DNA of 64,000 nucleotides from Prillingera fragicola (lineage: Eukaryota > Basidiomycota > Tremellomycetes > Trichosporonales > Trichosporonaceae), in NCBI GenBank assembly GCA_002335605.1, contig BEDY01000001.1:620001-684000 (forward strand), written 5' to 3'. Position 1 is the first letter of the stretch. The number at the start of each line of letters is the position of its first letter. The notes under the pieces are model-generated. The model was not told where the DNA came from. It was given only the letters and a program-made list of their open reading frames with translations, and ran no database searches. Position numbers and translations under genes: made by a program. Positions 11,612-21,356 of this stretch are shown piece after piece.

Positions 11612-12476
11612 TTAGAGCTTGCTCTGGGGGAGAGCAGCGACGCACTCAATCTCGACGTCGGTGCCGCGGGGAAGGGTGTAGACACCAATGCACGAGCGGG
11701 CGGGGGCGGGGACGGGCATGCGGGCGGTGTAGGTCTCGTTGAGCTCGTCGAAGTTCTTGTAGTCGGTGATCTGGAGGTGTCAGTACGAGCTGCGGCCAGG
11801 CTTTGTGTAAACTAACGTAGATGTTCATCTTGACGACGGCCTGGAGGCTCGAGCCGTGGGCCTGGAGGACAGCCTCGAGGTTGTCAAGAGCCTGGGCCTG
11901 TGGGTGTCAGTGCCATGTTGCTGGAGAGAGGCGATTGGTGACTCTCAGGTGGCCGCCCGAGCGGTGCCAGCGGTCACGAATACCAATGCCTAACAGATAC
12001 TCACAACACGGCCCTTGAAGGGACCCTCGACCATCTTGCCATCGGGGGTGGCACCGATCTGGCCGGAGCAGTAGACGAAGCCGTTCGAGACGATGGCGGA
12101 CGCTGGAAGAAAGGTCAGCTCTAGTCCTTGATGTGATAAGGAATGATGGCTCGGCAATTTAAGTGCCAGAGCTCCGCCTTCCCATCGCTCTGTGTAGCTC
12201 AGAAGACTTGGTTGGCCGTCGGTCCAACAGTTGTACCAATAAGCGGGCAAGGGCTGCCCAGCCTTAGCCAGGGTAGGTGTCTCCTGTGCTCCACAACCAG
12301 GTGATTGCTTTTGACCTCCTCGAGCACACAGAGAGGTAGCCAACACTGGCGACGAGGTGGACACCCAGCGGAGCAATGGTATGGGTGACGACGAGCAGGA
12401 GGAGTGCAAATGACGTACAGAGGAAGCTGGGGACGTTGAAGCCGGGAACCTTGTTGGCAGTGCGCTCGACGGACAT
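11612..12476 (-). CDS. HMF1: RidA/YER057c-family imine deaminase with C-terminal SKL
   Basis: Exons on the minus strand: 12476-12419, 12102-12005, 11897-11817, 11770-11612; 131 residues, the normal RidA length. Family features: SNGFVYCSGQIG, the central ALDNLEAVLQAHGSSL helix, KMNIYITDYKNFDELNETY, and the C-terminal active-site block ARSCIGVYTLPRGTDVEIEC with the substrate-binding Arg and Glu. RidA proteins hydrolyse reactive enamine/imine intermediates, for example those from serine/threonine dehydratase. The last three residues are Ser-Lys-Leu, a canonical peroxisomal PTS1 signal; no mitochondrial presequence is present. The first intron is 316 bases, long for this genome. Divergent from VPS26. 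Function by family is firm; peroxisomal location is inference. Confidence 0.9.
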
Positions 12477-12908
12477 TGTGGTTGAAGTTGATGTGGGTAA
12501 GTTGTGTTAGAAGTGAAGAGAGTAAAGTGAAAGGTTGGGTGAGGGTGAATGCAACGTTTACATCCAGCCTTAAAGGACGAGCCAGCCGAGCGGGCTGGGT
12601 GGTGGGAGCTGGCAATGTTGGGGGTGGGGGAGAGTGGGCAAGTGGGGGCAGATGGCTCGGATCTTGACCACAGCCATGCCGCCCACGCTGCCGTGCAATG
12701 CCGCTAATCTCGATAATCCAGGGTGACGGGTGGTGGGGTGATAACAAGGGTGGGTGACATAAGGATATTGGCCACCTTACCCCCACGGGGCAAAGTCTCC
12801 CACGGTAGGCAACTAAGCTTGGACAGCATAGTGTGACGTGACCACCGCCACCAAGTCGAGACTTCGATTCACGCTTGCTCATTCAGTATCAACATCAACT
12901 AGCAAGCA
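12477..12908. promoter_or_regulatory. Shared divergent promoter, RidA / VPS26
   Basis: These 432 bases separate the two divergent start codons. The half next to RidA has a G-rich plus strand (C/T-rich on the gene's own strand), and a TGACGTGA sequence lies near 12833. No gene was seen here; an overlapping minus-strand open frame (12199-12882) has no family features. Confidence 0.4.
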
Positions 12909-14102
12909 ATGTCGTTCTTCGGATTCACTTCGGCGCCTGTCGACGTCGAGGTCCGCTTCAACGGCGAGGATGAGCGAAAGCAGGTCGAGGTCAAGGGCGA
13001 AAAGGACCGCAAGGAGGTGTGCCCGGTCTACTACGATGGCGAGAATGTGGAGGGTCAGGTGCGTTGTTCTTCCCAGAGCTTGGAGTGAGCTGACAGGCCA
13101 GGTGTTGGTACGCGTAAAGGACGGCAAGAAGTTTCAGCACGATGGCATCCGTATCGAGTTGGTAGGCTCTATCGGTGAGTGGCCTTGGCGCAGCAGAGAG
13201 TTGCGCACGCGCTGACGCTCACCCTCCTCGTCAACATTGGCACGTCCTAACATTCTCATCTGTGTCTCATCGCAATTAAACAATGCAGAGCTCTTCTACG
13301 ACCGCGGAAATCACTACGAGTTTGTGTCGCTCAGCCAAGAGCTGGCTGGACCGGGAGAGATGCGCCAGGCGCAGACATTTGACTTTCTGTTCAAGAATGT
13401 CGAGAAGCAGTACGAGAGCTATTCGGGTATCAACGTCAAGTTGCGGTACGTTTGAACGGCCTCCAGTTTGAGGCCAAGTACTGATGCCCAGCTACTTTAT
13501 TCGCGTGACACTCATGAGGCGAATGGGAGAGGTGACCAAGGAGCGCGAGTTCTGGGTCCACTCCTATCGCATGCCACCCGACAGCAGCACGAGTATCAAA
13601 ATGGAGGTCGGTATTGAGGACTGCCTGCATATCGAGTTTGAGTACAACAAGGCCAAGTGCGTATTCGGCTCCTGGAGGGAGTCACAGCTGCTGACCAGCC
13701 AGATATCATCTGAAGGACGTCATTGTGGGCAAGATCTACTTTCTCCTGGTGCGCATCAAGATCAAGCACATGGAACTGTCGATCATCCGGCGCGAGACAA
13801 CCGGTGCCGCTCCAAACCTGTACAACGAGTCGGAGACAATCACAAAGTTTGAGATTATGGACGGCGCACCGGTCCGTGGCGAGACGATCCCTATCCGTTT
13901 ATTCCTTGGCGGCTTTGAGCTCACCCCCACGTTCCGCGACGTCAACAAGAAGTTCTCCACGCGCTACTATCTCAACCTGGTGTTGATAGACGAGGAGAAC
14001 AGGCGATACTTTAAGCAGCAGGAGATTACCGTGTACCGCATTCCGTGAGTGGCCTTGGAACTGGGTGCGTTGGGTAGTGTTGACCCTCACAGGGAGAACT
14101 AG
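12909..14102 (+). CDS. VPS26: Retromer subunit Vps26
   Basis: Exons: 12909-13058, 13102-13174, 13289-13445, 13492-13656, 13703-14044, 14093-14102; 298 residues, the usual size. The protein starts MSFFGFTSAPVDVEVRF and carries hallmark Vps26 blocks: ELFYDRGNHYEFVSLSQELA, FIRVTLMRRMGEVTKEREFW, DCLHIEFEYNKAKYHLKDVI and VGKIYFLLVRIKIKHMELSI, followed by GAPVRGETIPIRLFLGG. This arrestin-like protein pairs with Vps35 and Vps29 and returns cargo receptors from endosome to Golgi. The last exon codes only for the final Glu-Asn and the stop codon, with a split codon before it, so the last few residues rest on one intron call. Confidence 0.95.
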
Positions 14103-14701
14103 ATGGAATACGCAAGGGTTGTCATCGAGGAGCGAGTACACGTGGGGGCAGGGGCACACGCCTTGTTAGGAGGTAGATATGTATGAAGGATTGGGTTTGC
14201 ATGACGGGGCGGAAGTGGCTGCGCGACCTGCGGAAGCTGACTGGGACCCGCTATGGTACAATACGGCCAGCCTGAGTAATGCAGGGGGTTGACCGATGCG
14301 GAGGGAGGGCAATGGGGACAGTAGCGAATAGGCGGAATGATGCCCTGCTCTGCTTGATAGCATGGTGGACATGTCGAAGAAGCTTGACTGAAGGCTCAGC
14401 CACCGACATGGCCAGAGGCACTGATTCCAAAACGTCAAGCCTTTCCCGAGCCGATCAACTCTACGACCAGCCCTCCACACAGCGAGGTAATCAAGCCGAG
14501 ACATGCGGCATATCAGATTAGACCCAAATACACCGAGGTCTCTGTCAGTGAATCGCACAGTGCAGCGGCAAAGTAATGGTCACGATGGAGATACATCCAT
14601 CAACAAAGAGCAGAACGAAAACGAAAAGGAGCTACGGACGACGCAGCTCGGTCCTCGAATACCTCTCAACCTCCCTCCCGTACTCTCGAGCAGCCCTCGG
14701 C
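14103..14701. other. Convergent 3' intergenic region, VPS26 / H2B
   Basis: These 599 bases between two gene ends hold their 3' untranslated regions. I see no RNA gene, hairpin of note or credible open frame. Confidence 0.6.
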
Positions 14702-15177
14702 TTACTTGGACGACGAGTACTTGGTGACGGCCTTGGTGCCCTCCGAGATGGCGTGCTTGGAAAGCTCACCGGGGAGGATAAGACGGACGGCGGTCTGGAT
14801 CTCGCGCGACGAGATGGTCGAGCGGTGGTTGTACGAAGCGAGCTTCGAGGCCTCGGTGGCAATGCGCTCGAAAATGTCGGCAACAAACGAGTTGAGAATG
14901 GCCATGGCCTTGTTCGAGATACCAGTGTCGGGGTGGACCTGCTTGAGGACCTTGTAGATGTACGACGAGTACGACTCGACACGCTTCTTGGTGCGCTTCT
15001 TGCCACCCTCCTTGGCCGACGACGAGGTCTTGGCGGCCTTAGCGGGAGCCTTCGAGGCGGCGGCGGGGGCCTTGGAGGCCTGCGAGGCGGGGGCCTTGGA
15101 AGCGACAGACGACTTGGGGGGCTGAGGTCATGGTTAGAACAGTGTCACAGACGGGGCAGCAAGAGGCGACTTACCAT
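14702..15177 (-). CDS. HTB1: Histone H2B
   Basis: Exons on the minus strand: 15177-15175 (the ATG alone) and 15121-14702; 140 residues. The start codon is directly followed by the donor GTAAGT, so the 53-base intron separates ATG from the rest of the frame. The N-terminal tail is Lys/Ala/Ser-rich ([14 protein letters not shown]), followed by the histone fold: [58 protein letters not shown] and the C-terminal helix ending AVTKYSSSK, which contains the Lys used for Bre1-type ubiquitination (AVTKYSS). The gene is divergent from H2A, as is typical of fungal histone pairs. Confidence 0.97.
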
Positions 15178-15645
15178 TGTGGTTGGTTGGGTGGTTGGGG
15201 GTGAGGGTGGTAAAAAGTTAAAGGTGACGGGTGGCTAGGGGAAGAGAATTGACAGGGAACCAGAGATGTCAGAAGATATAGTAGCGCTTGATGGGACGCG
15301 TTGTTGCTTTGTTTGGTGGAATGCGAGTTGCGGAGGCAATCGTTGTGCAGGTGTGTCGATGACCGTGCCTGCCGCGTGTATGTTTAAGCCTATATTTGTG
15401 TGACGTGTTGGTGACAAATATCACGTGATGAGTGTTTGCTTAAACATACACGTCACGACTTTACCACCATGGATGCACAAGTTGTTGACGAGCCTTGCCG
15501 ATGCTCACCAAACCTTGGGCATCATCCACTGCCAGTCCCTGACCTGATATATACCTTATCCCTCTCGGCTTGTTCAACTTCTCCCCTTCATCCACGCTCT
15601 ATCAATCTCACCCCCACCCAACCCCCCAACAACCAATCAATCAAT
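15178..15645. promoter_or_regulatory. Bidirectional H2B/H2A promoter with nested inverted repeats
   Basis: The 468-base divergent promoter has a perfect 15-base inverted repeat (left arm CGTGTATGTTTAAGC at 15375-15389, right arm 15438-15452). Inside it lies a second perfect pair (ATATTTGT at 15392-15399 and ACAAATAT at 15414-15421), and a TCACGTGA palindrome at 15421-15428. TATA-like sequences lie about 95 bases from each start: TATATA at 15548-15553 for H2A and TATAT on the minus strand at 15280-15276 for H2B. The nearly central position suggests one control element serving both genes. Confidence 0.8.
15375..15452. repeat. Nested perfect inverted repeats in the histone promoter
   Basis: Outer arms of 15 bases (15375-15389 / 15438-15452) and inner arms of 8 bases (15392-15399 / 15414-15421), both exact reverse complements. 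A CACGTG core sits between the inner and outer right arms. Confidence 0.95.
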
Positions 15646-16102
15646 ATGTCTTCCGGTGGCAAGTCTGGTGGCAAGTCGGGTTCCGAGTCCAAGTCGTCGT
15701 CGCGTTCGTCGAAGGCCGGTCTTCAGTGTAAGTTGTCTCTGCACCACTGTCTTTGCAACCTTGTACTGACACTTGGCCCTAGTCCCCGTCGGTCGTATCC
15801 ACCGTCTCCTCAAGCGCGGCAACTACGCCCAGCGTATCGGTTCGGGTGCCCCCGTCTACCTCGCCGCCGTCCTCGAGTACCTCGCCGCTGAGATTCTCGA
15901 GCTCGCCGGTAACGCCGCCCGTGACAACAAGAAGTCGCGTATCGTGCCCCGTCACCTGCAGCTCGCTGTCCGCAACGACGAGGAGCTGAACAAGCTCCTC
16001 GGCTCGGTCGTCATCTCGCAGGGTGGTGTTCTCCCCAACATTCTCCCCGACCTCCTCCCCATCAAGACCAACAAGAAGGTCAAGCCCTCGCAGGAGGTTT
16101 AA
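15646..16102 (+). CDS. HTA1: Histone H2A (canonical, SQE tail)
   Basis: Exons: 15646-15727 and 15783-16102; 133 residues. The tail [19 protein letters not shown] precedes the conserved fold: [60 protein letters not shown] and the acidic-patch NDEELNKLL. The C-terminus KKVKPSQEV contains the Ser-Gln-Glu motif phosphorylated after DNA breaks (gamma-H2A), so this canonical H2A also serves the H2AX role, as in other fungi. Confidence 0.97.
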
Positions 16103-17986
16103 GCGGGCGGTGGCTTGTGGAGCACACTATCTTCGACCCTTCGTTTTCGCTTGTCTCCCTTTTGATGTCATCCGTAGCGATGCAGACTTTACACGCACTA
16201 CTTTTGTTGCACTGTTGCATTCATTTATCTACTTGCCTGTTCGTTGTCTTGCCTTGTTATCTTTGCCGTTGCATGCTGTGTCTCTGGCTATCGCTCTGGT
16301 GCTGATGATGCGCTGGGACGATTGTCTCTTATCGCGGTATAATTTTGCACTGGGCATTACGCGCATGGCTCGGTGGGGTTCAGCATCAGCGCCCCGTCTA
16401 GTCACCCAGTGAGCCAGTATCTGGATGGAAGGCGTGAAGGGATCGCCAAGGTGCTGGGCTGAGACATGTCAATATTTGCTTCCGGACTTGTGGATGAGCT
16501 CATACAAGGTGGCCGTTTGTCCATGTGGGACAACGCTCAACGGCCAACCAGAACTGCTATTGCTACACGGTCTTGCATGCGAGCCGTAGTGTATGCGATG
16601 GAATTAATAGAAGGCTGAACTTCAATGCGTACTTTGTTGGTGCACTAGGACGGCTCGTTGGACTCATTAATTGTGGCGGTAGTGGGCTCTCTCGTCTGTG
16701 GCTGCCTTTTTGCCGTCTGAAACATACTCTTGGACGTTCGAGAGTCTCAGTTTGCTGAATGCTGTTATGAATGTCATAAAAACCGAGCTGACCCTCTCAA
16801 CCGTCTGGGGGATAGGTACAACGGCAGGTGATGCCTGCCCGGTCTGTCCCCTTACAGTGCTGGTTATGAGGCCGGGTTCAAGTCATTGCATGGTTTTGAG
16901 TGTGTGGAAAAGTTATAGGTGCATTCAGGTGAGTATTTGGTATTTTCTGGGCTCTTAGGGGCAGTAGTGGGAGATGACGGTGGACGAGTGGCTCCATCCG
17001 ACAGAAAGACGTAGTGAATCCCAACGGAGGATTACCCAGCATTCTGGACAGAATAATTGTCTCCCTTACAACCTCGCCCAAGGAAGCCCGGAAGACCCTA
17101 CAACATGTACACCATGCTCATACAAGCAGACAGACCAAGCAAACGACCCTCCAGCTTTACCGTACCATCCACAACACCACAAGCGCCGTTCTCCACCTCT
17201 TACCAAAGTGCCACACAACTATTCCAGCGTCACCAACCCAAGGTGCCTTCCAACAAGCCGCACCATACCTCGCCACCCCTATCCTTAACAGAGTAGGTCT
17301 AGTCCGTTCAAGCTGCATGCGACGCTATAGTTCCCTCCTTGCAGCTCATCTAGAACATTTGCCGCCACGCCGCCACGCTAAATACACGTGGCTGACGTGA
17401 GCCACTATCCACATCGTGTCCTCCCTTAACTGTCATTCATGTCTTCCCATGCACATGGATCCAGACGATTTCCACGTGGTCAGCCAGCCTGTGTCTACAG
17501 TGTGTGGGTTTGTGGGCCACCGCACATGCCACAGGTCGGTTCCAGCTGTAGCTACAATGTAGGTGCCACCAAGTGCACGAGTAATCCCCACGTCATAGCA
17601 CGTTTGCATTTGGTAGCAATGTTGGGCTATTCCTCACGTGATGCCGAGCACAAACTGCACGAGTCTGCATGAGCTCGCACCAAACAGAGGTGTTTGCTGC
17701 ACCAAATGTTTGGCCACGGTAGACGACGACACCGTAGCGGTCGTGACGTGTTGCATATAGTGGAGTCACGTGATATATCGCCGGTTATATCTCCGTGATC
17801 TTTGGTTTGCGTCGTGATTGACTTTGAGTTCAGGGTCCAGGAGTGTATGTTGTGGTGGATGGTGCCTGGGCGCAGGAGTGGCAACCTGGGTGCAGCGTGC
17901 CTCCTCTCTCTCCTCATAAACACATTGCAACCCCTTCTTCACTTTGCTTTCTCCACCTACGCAACCCACAAACACATCAATTCACA
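16103..17986. promoter_or_regulatory. H2A 3' region and long H3 promoter with CACGTG cluster
   Basis: This 1.9 kb region contains no credible gene; no H4 gene is present in it. In the last 600 bases before H3 there are four CACGTG boxes: 17385-17390, 17473-17478, 17635-17640 and 17767-17772. The last two are extended TCACGTGA palindromes, the same sequence found once in the H2B/H2A promoter. Confidence 0.6.
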
Positions 17987-18449
<463 letters not shown>

Positions 18450-19127
18450 GCGGTTCCTTCGTGACGGCGTCGTCCCGTTAGCGGGGCGGTGCTAGACCCA
18501 CTTCGATATTTCGATTTGCTCTACTATTGCCTTAGTCATGCCGGCGTTGATATGTAGCCGTGCTATGCTTTTCACATTACACTGTTGCAAGCTGCAGTCT
18601 CCAAACACTGACAAACCAAATCCCCTGCACACCCGAGCTTAGACACGTCTGCAGGTTGCCTCTTCCACTGCAGATGTCACAGCTATCGGAAGAGCATCCC
18701 CCTCTGTTTGCACCTGACTAGACACGTCAGCCGAAAAGCTGATGCGGATTGGTCAAGGGTCCACGGCCGTTGAGAGGTTCATGGCGCGATCAGAGTGGAA
18801 CACCTGACGCTCGATATTGTTCACACGCATGCATAAGCTCTCTCCCGCTTTCCCGTGTTGCAAACGCAGGTCTATGCCTTTCCAAATACCGCGTCGCTAA
18901 TCGCTGCTCCACAGCAACGCCGAGCGCCGACGGACGGGAGCCGAAAGGTACGCCGAGACGGAACCAAATTCGACAACGACACCGATCGCCGCCACAATGG
19001 CACGGACAAAGTGGCGGGTGGCGACAAGAACGAAGCGCAGTTTTGCTCACACGAGCCTCACAACAAAGAGACAGTGGACGGTATACCCAGTGCCATGCGT
19101 AAAGTACATACTGTATGAAATCTATGC
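18450..19127. other. Convergent 3' intergenic region, H3 / UTP7
   Basis: Holds the two 3' untranslated regions. Apart from the hairpin at 18471-18488 I see no structure or gene. Confidence 0.55.
18471..18488 (+). other. Short hairpin after the H3 stop codon
   Basis: CGTCCCG and CGGGGCG pair over seven positions (one G-U) around a TTAG tetraloop, starting 22 bases after TAA. It does not match the animal histone stem-loop consensus. Whether it has a role is unknown. Confidence 0.5.
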
Positions 19128-21093
19128 CTACCCAAACCGTGCCAGCGCACCTGTCTCGCGCACCACCTCTCCAGACGCCACCTTGCGCTCGAGCTCGTCG
19201 GCACGCTTCTGCGCGTCGACCTTGTCGCGAACAGCGAGCTAGAAAAGTTTGTCAGTTGCCAATACCACGCTGTAAAATGTGCAAGGAGTAAACTCACCAG
19301 AGCAGGGTCGATGACGTTCTTCTTCTTCTTGGCAATGTAGCGCTTCATGCTCGTGCCCTTTCCACGCATCTTGCGCTTGGTCCTGGGGCGCTCGCCGGCG
19401 TTCGCGTCCTCCTCGGCATCCTCCTCCCCAGGCACTCCCGTGTAGGCGTCGTCGTCGCCCTCGGCCTCGGCGGGGTCCTCGTCCGCCTTGCCCGTGGCGC
19501 GCAGACGGTCCAGACGGCCGAGCTGGCGGAACGAGCGTGCCTCGCGCTCGGCGTGGGTCGCACCGCCCTTGTCGTGGGCAATGTGGCCGAGGAAGTCGGT
19601 GTCCATCGTAATGAGCTCGGGACGGACCTTGTCCATGACGCTGCGAACATCGCGCTCGCGACGGCGAGAGTAGGTCTCAAAGACGTCGGCCTCTCCAGAG
19701 TCAAAGTTGGCTTCTCCGGATCCGGGCACAATGAGTGACGAGATACCCTTCTCGTGTCCAACGGCCAGCAGATCGTCAAACGGACAGAACATGGTGCTGT
19801 TGGCCGTGAGGCCGGGGAGGTTGAGCGTAAGGTAGGGCGAGGGCGCCTTGCGGCCACCGGCGTGAACGTCCTGGTACGTGACGACACCAGACTTGCTGCC
19901 AACGGCGAGAATGCCGCGGCCAGAAAATGAGACCGACGTCGGCGTGTTGCGCACCGACCATGATCGGACCTCCTTGCCCCACATCCGTCCGTCCCACAGC
20001 TTGACCGTCCCGTCCATACCCGCCGTCGCGCAGTATCGTCCCGCACTCCGCTCACTAGGGTCGATCGCGATGCCGGTAATGGGGCCGCGGTGTGCGAGCA
20101 GCTTGACGTGCGGGGTCGTCAGGTTGGGCGACCACATCGTCATCGTGCCGTTGGCGTGACCAAGATGAATAATGGCCGAGTGAGGGTTCTGGGCCATGGT
20201 CGAAGGGGAGCCGAGGTGGGTGGGGATCTGGGTGAGCATGACACCAGTGGAGACATCATGGTACTTCAAGTGACCGGCGTGACCCTATGGTGTCAAACAA
20301 GCCCAAGACAAAGTGAACTCACGACAGTGGACAGAAGGTAGTGGTACGGCAAGTACTCCATGTGCGTAGGGTCAATGTGGTGCTTGAGCTTGTGCACCTC
20401 TACACCGTTCTGGTCGTAGATGAAGACGTACTTCTTCTGCGCGACAGCGTAGAACGACTCTGACTGCAAGAATTTGATGTCACGGACAGCCTCCTTGAGG
20501 TGGATCTCAGAGTGCATCTTGCCGGCCTGCCAGTCAAAGGTCGCAATGTGACCCTTGGATGAGGCAATGGCAATGTGACGACCGTTACGCGTATAGTCGA
20601 CCTTGTAGGGGCCCATGTTCTCGAGCTTGAGGTCGAAACGCTTGCTTCCGCTCGCAATGCCGACCTCCTTGACAATCTCGTCCTGCCCAACACGCCACGT
20701 CCTTTCTCCCATCTCCTCATCCACCTCAATGCCGCCCTGTCCGCCGGACAGCGGCGCGTTGATCCACTCGTTGACGTCCATGCGCTCCGCCTTGGCGCGC
20801 TTGGTCTCGACATTCTGGCGTGCCACCTTGGCGCGCACCTTCTTGTCCACTATCCTCTTGATGCCGGCATCAGCAGTGATAGGAGCTGCTCCAGACCCCG
20901 AGGCAAGGTTCTTGGAGTGGAAAGACGACGGTGTCCTTGTTGTGCCCAGGATGGTGTTGAGAGTCGGGTCGACGGCCTCCTTGTCCTTGCCGCGGTTGAC
21001 AGTCTTGTGGGCGTTCGATTCGTCCTTCTTCTGGAAAGCACGCTTGCGCTTTGGTGGACGCATAGGCCCTGCGCTGGCGAGTAGGGCGTCCAT
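19128..21093 (-). CDS. UTP7: U3 snoRNP-associated protein Utp7 (WDR46 family)
   Basis: Exons on the minus strand: 21093-20323, 20284-19298, 19238-19128; 622 residues. A basic N-terminus (PPKRKRAFQKK) is followed by WD repeats; recognisable pieces are GPYKVDYTRNGRHIAIASSK, SAIIHLGHANGTMTMWSPN, PITGIAIDPSERSAGRYCAT and GMDGTVKLWDGR. The BING4-type C-terminal region has CPFDDLLAVGHEKGISSLIV and VPGSGEANFDSGEADVFET, with a Lys/Arg-rich extension and the end ETGALARFG. Utp7 works in the nucleolar small-subunit processome, which makes 18S rRNA. An acidic insert (EDPAEAEGDDDAYTG) is present. Divergent from RSC9, 263 bases away, with a CCAAT box (21223-21227) between them. Confidence 0.93.
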
Positions 21094-21222
21094 GGTGGTT
21101 GAGTGATGCTTGAGATGCCGCAGACAATGATCAATACTGCAAGTGGACCAGTCTGCAAGCCAACTTTTGCGGAGAAATACAGTGTCATTAAATTGCAGAA
21201 CACAGGTGGCGACGGAACCAAA

Positions 21223-21227
21223 CCAAT
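21223..21227 (+). promoter_or_regulatory. CCAAT box between UTP7 and RSC9
   Basis: A CCAATCAG sequence, a good match to the HAP/NF-Y site, lies in the 263-base divergent promoter, 130 bases from each start codon. Confidence 0.45.
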
Positions 21228-21356
21228 CAGTGCCTCGATCGCGACTGTTGCTCGTTCTTGTCCTCTGTTGTCCAAGTCGCGACTGCCATCTATACAAAAC
21301 AGCTTGCATCCACGCCTCCTGCACGCTAAGGGATCGACCACGCCACTACACGCGCC

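Noticed and set aside
12199..12882. Minus-strand open frame of 227 codons over the RidA promoter and first intron
   Set aside because: It overlaps a well-supported spliced gene, and its protein is a promoter-like Pro/Ser/His mix.
16103..17986. Possible H4 gene between H2A and H3
   Set aside because: No H4 residues are readable on either strand.
18471..18488. H3 3' hairpin as an animal-type histone stem-loop (SLBP site)
   Set aside because: Sequence and loop do not match the conserved GGCTCTTTTCAGAGCC-type element, and fungal histone mRNAs are polyadenylated.
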